Assembly: GCA_026214975.1 (NCBI GenBank)
Contig: JAOBSW010000286.1
Location: 62,001 to 126,000 of the forward strand
Direction: 5' to 3'
Source: Gentiana macrophylla
Lineage: Eukaryota > Streptophyta > Magnoliopsida > Gentianales > Gentianaceae
Length of the DNA stretch: 64,000 nucleotides
Below are positions 56,978 through 64,000 of the stretch, piece by piece. The first letter of the stretch is position 1. Every line of letters starts with the position of its first letter. The notes under the pieces are model-generated. The model was not told where the DNA came from, searched no databases, and was given only the letters and a program-made list of their open reading frames with translations. The position numbers and the translations under genes are program-made.

Positions 56978-57740
56978 CTAACCTAGCTTCGATACAAGGG
57001 AAAACATACTAATAAAGAAATACAAAGATACAGTCATTTTCTTCTTGGCTACCTCGGTCATGTTTCCCCGCATGACTGTGCCCAAGTCTACTGGTCGCTC
57101 TAACCATAACCAATACATCAAGGCAGCATGATAGTCATAAACTGTGGAGGTATGGCCGGATGGAAGTATATCGGAACAAATAAACCGATGTAAAAACTTG
57201 TCTTCCCGAGTGAAGAATGTGGCCTCTTGAAAATTTCGAGCATATCGACCTATATACCACTCGATATCAAAGTGATCGCCAATTTCCGCTAACAGTGCGT
57301 CAGAATGGTCATACACATTAGTAAAATCCTCAGGGGTATCCACTAAATTACCCAAATTAAAATAATCATTGATAGTGGTAGGTGAGATAGCAAACGTCCG
57401 GCCTCTAACCGTGGCAATGTGGGAATGGGGATGAACCCCTAAAAAATCATAAAATTATTTAACCAGGGACCCATTACAATGAGTAGGCGGCTCGGCCAGG
57501 TACTCCTAATTATGATAAGCGATAAGATCTCTAACTAGCTCTGCAATTCTCAAGATCTATGCGTCTTCCATGATGCACTGTCGCATTGCTCCAATGAGTA
57601 CAAAATGCCTCGTATACCGTGGGGCTAACAAATTGTAGCACCCCATCAATTACCGGTATAGCGTCACCATCGAGAACAAATTGTGCTCTAGCCCGATGAG
57701 TCTGTGGTTGATTCCTTCTATTACGATTGTTCCGATTCAT
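56978..57740 (-). pseudogene. Accessory ORF of element G with putative plant-transposon domain
   Basis: It starts at ATG 57740 (MNRNNRNRRNQPQT, basic) and has VSPTVYEAFCTHW before a frame break near 57535. The second frame has TVRGRTFAISPTTINDYFNLG, then IEWYIGRYARNFQ, HRFICSDILPSGHTS and AALMYWLWLERPVDLGTVM. This layout matches the 'putative plant transposon protein' family (Transposase_32, PF20167), usually found as an extra ORF in gypsy elements. One frameshift and two stops disable it. Confidence 0.68.
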
Positions 57741-59195
57741 CCTGCTATGCTAGAAAAGCTCCCCAAACTTAGATTCTGACTGAAATCAGCTCACTGGTAG
57801 TGAAGCCTGCTCTCGCTGGGGGCAAATTGCCCAGTCCTGGGTGGTTCGGCATGGCTTGCTAACCGACACCTTGATCGATTTGAAACGTGTATTTTCCAGA
57901 AATTTAAGAACCAAATTGAATGATAAATGACCTCATTTCAATTTATAAAATTTGGAAAAAGATAGACAGTGAATAAATTTGGGTAAAAATGGTATAAATT
58001 GGCTAAGATAGCATCGCAACATTTTATTTTTTACATAAATTGGGTGTTGGAGAAAAAAATATGGAGGTTTAGAATGTAATGGGTTTAGAAAAATGATAGA
58101 GAAAGAATGATAAGAGTAGAAATGATAGATGGTTAGAAATTTGTGAAATGAGTGTGGTAGAAATGTAGGTAAAAGAGGGGTTTAAATAATTAAAGGATAA
58201 GGGAAAAAGAGAGGGAAGTGAAAATGAGTTTGAATTTGAGAAAGATGGTGATTGGTCGATTTAGAGAGGAGAGGATTGATGAGGTGGAAAGTGAGATAGG
58301 TAAAGGTGGAAGATTGGGATATGTAGAATAAGTGTTGACCACTTTTTTTTTTAATTTTTGACCCTAAAAAATTTGAATTTGAAGATAGGAGGGTAAACCA
58401 AAATTTATTGATACTTTCACACTTTAATAAAAAAAAAATATTGTTCTAAAAATAATCTAGACACTGCCCAGTGAAATAGACAGTTTCGCATGGGGCAGTC
58501 TGACCAAACTGTCACCGATTTTCTCCATCCTGCCTCCAGTCAATTTCATTTTAAAACTCATGCTTCGCTCCCGTCTTCTTCTCGGCTTGATAATATACCT
58601 TTTATTCCATTTTAACATACTATCCTAGACACACCTACGAAACTCTACTTCACGTTGCAACGAATCGAGTAAAAAAGTTGTTGCACATCCTTAACCCAAC
58701 GGTCATCGGAACATGGCAAAAATAAAAAACCTCAACCGTTTTAACGTTACTTTTATTTGACTCAACGAAAAGAAAAAGAATAAGAAAAAGATAAGGAAAA
58801 GGATTAAAACCTAAAACTACGAAAACCTAAGGGATAGAAATAGTTCTGAGTTTTTTAAGTCCTCAGCTCGACTTTCCAAAATTTATTATTCCATTGAGCT
58901 ACCGTCCTTTGCTTTCCAGATTTGCACCCGGTTAGCCTTCACTGAGATTTGCTTACCTTCTCTGAGAATGCGTGCTTTTCCTCGGGTCGTGAGACCTAGG
59001 AGAACACAGTCATCCTTACCATCCAAATAGGCACCAACCTCAGCCTCTATCTCAGAAACTAGTGAACTCTTAGAAGATCAAACTCTGCGAGTTCTCTTTT
59101 TAACACGCCTCCGTCTATCTTTTGAACTTAAGCTCTCTCGACCCTTAGCATCTCATTTGGATGGGGCGAACCCACCTCCAGCATAGTTTTTCGCC
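57741..59195 (-). other. Spacer with palindromes and a 300-bp purine tract
   Basis: No coding sequence. It contains the palindromes TCACTGGTAGTGA (near 57786), GGGCAAATTGCCC (near 57819) and CACTGCCCAGTG (near 58463). A strongly purine-rich plus strand at about 58030-58340 makes a CT-rich minus strand upstream of the accessory ORF. A TATA-like TTTTATAAAT lies near 57941 on the minus strand. Confidence 0.6.
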
Positions 59196-60179
59196 TCACT
59201 GCGGAAGCATTGAGGTATCTACCAAGATCAGAGGCCGGGATTGAGCGTCTATTTCCCTTCTTAAGATAGACTTGAACTCTAACTCACTATTTCTCGTGAC
59301 AGCATCAACTTCGTCAACACTTCCTCGACTAAGAATCAAGGTAGTTTCGTCCGCACCATGAACCTTGATTACAGAAATACTAGGCGGAAGCGGATATCGA
59401 GGTTTAAGAATCTTATGAACTTCTGAGCCTTTACCATCGGACAGTGTAAGCTCGAAGTTAACCATGTCTACTTTAGCCTTAGAGGTTGTAATAAATGTTC
59501 TGCGCAGCAAAAAAGGGCAGTTAGGATCCTCCTCTACGTCCATCACAATTATGTCAACTAGGAAGCGCAGCTTCCCAATCCGTATAATCATGTTGGTCAT
59601 GGCTCCAGTATTCACAGTACGAGAGCCATCCGCAAAGCGAATGGTCATCTTTGTATTCATAAAAACATAAACACCGACTCTCCTACAAACGCTAAGAGAA
59701 ACAATATTCAGGCTCGATCCAGAATCAATCAAAGCTAAGCCAGTCTTCTTCTTATCTAAGACGACATCAACAATAAACGCTCTGGGATCTCCTAACTGAG
59801 GTAGTAAACGAGCGCGATCCTCTAGGTCTTCTGCCTCAGGTTGGCAGGGCACTAGGGGTTTAGTGTTGAATTCAGACTCAGGGTCAGAATCAGAACTCGG
59901 ATATTCAGGAGGTGGGGAAAGAGATGGTAGATACTCGGGGTCAGATTCAGACACAGAACTAGAGCTAGAACTAGAATTATAATCAGAATCATAAATAACA
60001 ATAGGGTTACGAGCACTCGTACCTCGGAAAAAACTGGAATTTCTTGCTTCCCTTCACTCCTGCCTCCGTCTTTTTTGTTCTTCCAATCGCTTTTGTGTAT
60101 CCGGCCTCAATGGTGTGGTTTTAGTGCGTAAGACATTAACCTCTTCCTTCCTTGCTTCAGAAAATTGATTAGTCGACAT
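59196..60179 (-). pseudogene. Protease-like ORF of element G, one in-frame stop
   Basis: It starts at ATG 60179 (MSTNQFSEARKEEVNV) and stays in one frame to 59196 except for TGA 60056-60054. The N-terminal part is charged, then Ser-rich (DYNSSSSSSSVSESDPEY) and Pro-rich. The C-terminal half is an Athila-type retropepsin: LALIDSGSSLNIVSL with D-S-G intact, then CPFLLRRTF in place of the usual LGRPF. No gag core and no RT follow. It is 327 codons, far shorter than Athila gag-pol. Confidence 0.72.
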
Positions 60180-60529
60180 TTTCAGCTTGGCTTGAACAGT
60201 ATTCGATGGAACAATTGATTTCTCTGGCTCTCTGCAAACATAAAAAAAACATGCAAACGTCAGTAAACTAACAGTCAACATGATTACTCATGCTGTCGTT
60301 AGACCTAGAGACTACAAACAGGGGTAAAATAGACACAACGAAGACCCAAAATGCTGAAAAGGTGGTCTCACTGGCAGCGAGTATAGGTCTCGCTGGGAGC
60401 CACCTGCATTTTCGCCTCGTGATTTTCAGACGGACCGAGGGACTCAAATAAAAAGAAAACGTAAAAACAGAATCTAAAACAGAAAACTTGACATGAATAA
60501 AAAATTATTTATATATATAATTGATTTTT
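60180..60529 (-). other. 5' leader of element G with nested hairpin
   Basis: CAGCGAG (60375-60381) pairs with CTCGCTG (60389-60395), inside GGTGG (60361-60365) and CCACC (60401-60405). The leader runs from the PBS to ATG 60179. No coding sequence. Confidence 0.7.
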
Positions 60530-60550
60530 GGCTCCCCGGCAACGGTGCCA
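60530..60550 (-). other. PBS of element G (Athila type)
   Basis: The minus strand reads TGGCACCGTTGCCGGGGAGC a few bases past the LTR end. Athila elements use TGGCGCCGTTGCCGGGGA, so there is one difference. Confidence 0.92.
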
Positions 60551-60556
60551 AAAACT

Positions 60557-62139
60557 TGATTGACGTGATCAGTCAAGTGATAATAAAATACTCGATCACC
60601 ATAAACCAATACTAGCAGGAGGACTAGGTCCATCGTAGTATAGCTATAGCGAATCAAGGTCAATCCCCCAGGGAACCAATTGTAAATCATTTATATATAA
60701 ACAATCAATTAATCATGTCAAGCACATAGAAGCGGTCTAAGTCCAACAAAAGACAAGGTAAGGTAAAAACTGACTCGACACAACACAAACAAAGACAACG
60801 TAATTAACCTCCCCAATTATTAAGTTATCGTTTGGATTTAGAGATTCTATATAATTAAGCTAGACTCAATAACTACTAATCCGATTCGTATTTCTTTTAT
60901 ATTGGCTATGGGAGTCATCCCCTAAACTTGACTTAGTTATGGGTAGGACACTAGATCACTATGCTACATTACGTGCTACACCTTTTGGGTCTCCATCTCA
61001 TATAACTTGCACGCTTACAAAACTAGGGATGCCGATATTAACCGTATTCCTCACCTAGGCAAGATTCCTGTGGTTAGGCGTACTTCCAAAGTGATCACAT
61101 CAGTCTCTGTCCCATTAACACTAACTTCGTAGGTATCATGTTAATCTATGATTTACGTATAACTAGATGCTAGCAATTCCAAAATATAACATAGATCTAG
61201 ATCTCGTTGAAAGTCCCGGAAGATCAATTCATGAGCCGATCTAGGAGTACTATATTGGTATTTCCTAATAATACGCTAAATAAAACAGACGATCAACGTA
61301 GCCGTAGACATACCTACTAAGACAAGAAATTCTAGTTGGACAATCACACCATAAAGACGTCGCTAGATTGACGCGGCGAAAACCTAAATCTTAGCATTTC
61401 TCTATACGTAACGGATAAAATAGAGATTCATAAAGTAATTATATAGATCTACTAAAAACGCGATTGTCGATCATACCAAAGTCATCTATAGATCACTAGA
61501 TGGCGGCGTGGGCGTGTGGATCCTCACAGACGTGGAATCCCCACGGCCTCACATAATTTCTGCTGAACTTGTATTAAAACTACTCTGAGAAACATAGAAT
61601 TTGTGCTATGAGAAGTTATATTAAAATTATTTCGTATGCTGTTTTGCTATGAAACAATGTATTTATAAGCTGTAGAAACCGACTTAAAATCATATTTCCT
61701 AAACCCTAATGGAGTCTAAAACGCGTCGAGATAACTCCGAGCCGATCCGCTCGATTTCATCCAGCGAGCTCCCTATTCGCTGCCAGCGAGCTCCCCAACC
61801 TCTGATTGGCTCGCTCGCTTTTCTTGTTTGTTACTCCACTCATCATGCTGATTTGATGTTTATCTTTAATGCGATCCAATTCTGCTCCGATTTATCTTGT
61901 GATTTACTTCTTAATGTTGGTAGATATCCTCCCGATTTACCGTAATCTATAAAATCAATGATATCACACATTATATCATATTTTAATAATAAAAATAGAT
62001 AAATACCAAATAATATTCTATAAATCACAAAACATTAAATAATCATTATAAACATGTGATTTAGTATAAAATATATATTATTAAGCTCGATTTAAGGATA
62101 ATGTTGATGACTTTTACGAGTATAATTTGACCGTCATCA
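60557..62139 (-). repeat. 5' LTR of element G
   Basis: It is the partner of 53931-55610, with TATAAATA at 61660-61667 and CGCTGCCAGCG at 61778-61788. It is about 100 bp shorter, through a deletion near 61552. Confidence 0.9.
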
Positions 62140-62144
62140 CACCC

Positions 62145-63600
62145 TTAGCCAGTCTTCAGATATTATCTCTAGGATATATGCTCTAATTAATCGATGCTTG
62201 AAGAATCATTTATCTAAATACATAATCCATTTGTCTTAATAGTTTATGATGTGTTACATATACCTTTTCAGCATTATTTAGTGGTTCTGACTTTATCAGA
62301 CAAAAGTCAGAATCTCAGAATCATATACAAATGTCATATTCACTTTCTTTAAGGCAACTATATTATCGATGTGAAAGTGAATCCATTTGTTCCAACAAAT
62401 CTGAAAACAGAAATTATATTTCTTTGATACACAAGGATTAAAATACGAAATTTATTTCCTTATATCACTCCCACTATCTTAGCTGAAATAACTGCCCATT
62501 GTTTACTCTTCATCATGAATGCCTAGCTACCTTGTTCTTACCAAAGAACATTAGCTTCTGAGTCAAATTACTCGGTTAAGAAAGTCTCTAAGGATTCATA
62601 GGTTAGTGATCCGAAATCACTTTCCTTATCCTATATTTCTCTTATTAATATTTTGGTTTAGCCTTTAACTTATTTAGTTTAGATGACTTGCATTTGTAGA
62701 CATTACCTTCCCATTCTTTGCTTTCTATAAAGGAAATTGTTGTGAACTAGCAGTTCATTTGAATAGACACTACTCGTAAACTGTGGGATGTCTAGTGAGA
62801 TTGATACCAAATCATTCTCGTCATCTTTGAACTAATTTTAGTTTGTCTCTCGTTCAACACAAGTGACAGCAGTGACATACTTATCATTGTCACTTAAGTT
62901 TGTAGACTCAAGAGGAACATCCTCTTCGGAAAAAATTAATTTGCATTCTCGATTTATGAGTTCAACAAACTTGTTACTTTTCAACTTTTACAAATTCATC
63001 ATCAATCAATTTATTGTGTTTAGCAGTATAGATACCTTGGGAGATGGTATGTAGTTGTAAAATAATTTATGACAGAAATATAAATCAAATCATACACCAC
63101 AACAAATAATAATTTTAGGAATAATAAACATGATGTCATGCATGCAGTTTATCCTTCCATTCCAAGGATTTAATCTCACACCTACAATTGTCGCCTGTAA
63201 GGAGTCAAAGAGGTGACGATTAAATTGAGACAATCTCCTCAACAACTAACCGAGAATCGGACATCTCTATTTAATTACTGATTACCTTCCTTTTTCAGCC
63301 AAGATATTTCCTAAAATATCCTTTAGAGTGTTACCTACTATTTCAGATCTCAAAGTACGCCCCGAGTATGCCGCCTCAGGGTCGGTCAGTGACTCGACGA
63401 GTACCCAAAATCCTATCCTTTCGGAGACCAGGCCTTGTATTTTGATAGCGGTGAAAGCCACCCTCAAGGGGCCGAAATCAAAGCGGCACGAGGCGTCCCC
63501 ATTCTCTCACGTGCTTGTGTCAACAGTAGAGGCCGTGGGGTCGGTTGTCACCTTCCCCGCTCCCACTCGTTATTTTGAAAAATAGGTAGTCTTAATAGGA
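62145..63600 (-). other. Copia F interior, continued, unrecognised
   Basis: AT-rich sequence without a supported gene. A hairpin-forming pair, ATTGTCGCCT and AGGTGACGAT, lies at about 63187-63219. A GC-richer block at about 63350-63560 (CCGCCTCAGGGTCGGTCAGT onward) has no conserved frame and is noticeably different in composition. Confidence 0.4.
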
Positions 63601-64000
63601 TTTTCAGAATTTCTTAATCATCCGAAAAACAATAAATCATGAATATTTAAATTAATCCTCCCACTAGTTCATCGGTTCCAAATACCGTCTAACTAGTGTC
63701 GCTTATTCATGATTTTCCAATTTTATGGATTTATTAGAATTCCTTGTGTAGACGCTACACAATTAAAATTCACTAAGAATTTTATAATTCTAATATATTA
63801 GGACTTGTGAATTTCCCACCATATCGAAAAACAACAAATCACTGATTTAAAGCTCCCACTAGTTTATCGGTTCCAAATACCGTCTAACTAGTGACATGAT
63901 TTTCCGATTTTTTGATTATTTAGAAATTCTCTCGTGTAGTCACTACACAATTAAAATTTACTAAAAGAATTTTATAGTCCTAATATCGTCATGATAAAAT
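63601..64000. repeat. Tandem ~190-bp repeat, two copies, each with two hairpins
   Basis: Unit 1 hairpins: CACTAGTT/AACTAGTG (63662-63698, with inner CGGT/ACCG) and TTGTGTAG-ACG-CTACACAA (63744-63762). Unit 2: the same first hairpin (63857-63893) and GTGTAGT-C-ACTACAC (63934-63948). Linkers diverge more than stems. The array may continue beyond the window. Confidence 0.85.

Larger units (their letters stand above)
53931..62139 (-). mobile_element. Non-autonomous Athila-like Ty3/gypsy element G
   Basis: The LTRs are 53931-55610 and 60557-62139 (TGATTGAYGTGATC...ACCGTCATCA). PBS TGGCACCGTTGCCGGGGA is typical of Athila. The flanks CATCC (53926-53930) and CACCC (62140-62144) form an imperfect TSD. 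The interior (4.9 kb) encodes a protease-like ORF and an accessory ORF with a putative plant-transposon domain. RT, RNase H and integrase are absent. Confidence 0.88.
42186..64000 (-). mobile_element. Old degenerate Ty1/copia element F, interrupted by X and G, runs off the right edge
   Basis: The minus-strand 3' LTR is 42186-42799 plus 51394-52593, starting TGTTAGAAGTAGCACCC at 52593. The interior continues at 52594-53930 and from 62140 to the end. A decayed copia RNase H tail lies at 52741-52977. The left LTR boundary is inferred from a TGTTGCTG terminus. The 5' LTR is outside. It is the oldest layer in this half. Confidence 0.68.

Overview
The window is plant nuclear DNA, probably from a eudicot, made almost entirely of nested retrotransposons. 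I found no ordinary host gene, rRNA, tRNA, CRISPR array or bacterial feature. The evidence is SIRE-type and Tork-type Ty1/copia elements, Tat-, Athila- and Tekay-type Ty3/gypsy elements, a plant LINE with a DUF4283-like ORF1 and an RNase H tail, PBSs complementary to plant initiator-Met or Athila-type tRNAs, and AT-rich spacers. I make no species call.

Layout, left to right. (1) 1-11737: 5'-truncated SIRE element A on the minus strand, split inside its RNase H by a 6.9 kb LINE (1604-8516) with a 17-bp target-site duplication (TSD). (2) 11738-38228: X', a plus-strand TGTAACATCCC-type large non-autonomous element (LARD) in three pieces. It received the non-autonomous SIRE element B (12442-26530, TSD AACCT) and the Tat element D (28514-36854, TSD CCCAC). 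B's 5' LTR was later hit by Tork element C (20234-25614, TSD ATTTG). (3) 38229-39667: a fragment encoding a retropepsin-like protein. (4) 39668-41985: the 3' LTR and chromodomain tail of a Tekay-type chromovirus, Y. (5) 42186-64000: an old degenerate copia, F. Its 3' LTR holds a complete, apparently young LARD, X (42800-51388, TSD TAATT), and its interior holds a non-autonomous Athila-like element G (53931-62139).

How the parts relate. X and X' share LTR termini, PPT and conserved LTR blocks with Y; X also has an initiator-Met PBS. They look like non-autonomous partners of a Tekay chromovirus. B has lost pol but keeps the accessory ORF that A carries next to pol. G has no RT or integrase but keeps a protease-like ORF and an accessory ORF with a putative plant-transposon domain. 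D carries an accessory gene on the strand opposite pol, and two introns can be recognised in it. Every coding region I could assess carries stops or frameshifts except a few short ORFs, so current mobility would depend on elements elsewhere.

The most interesting signals are structural. Family-specific arrays of short palindromes sit at the same LTR offset in three related gypsy families, with analogues in G. Accessory ORFs in three lineages have a TATA-like box about 83-101 nt upstream of their ATG. The LINE 3' UTR has three hairpins at about 190-nt spacing, conserved in structure but not in sequence. A two-hairpin module is tandemly repeated at the right edge. All identity and age statements come from reading by eye, not from computed alignments.
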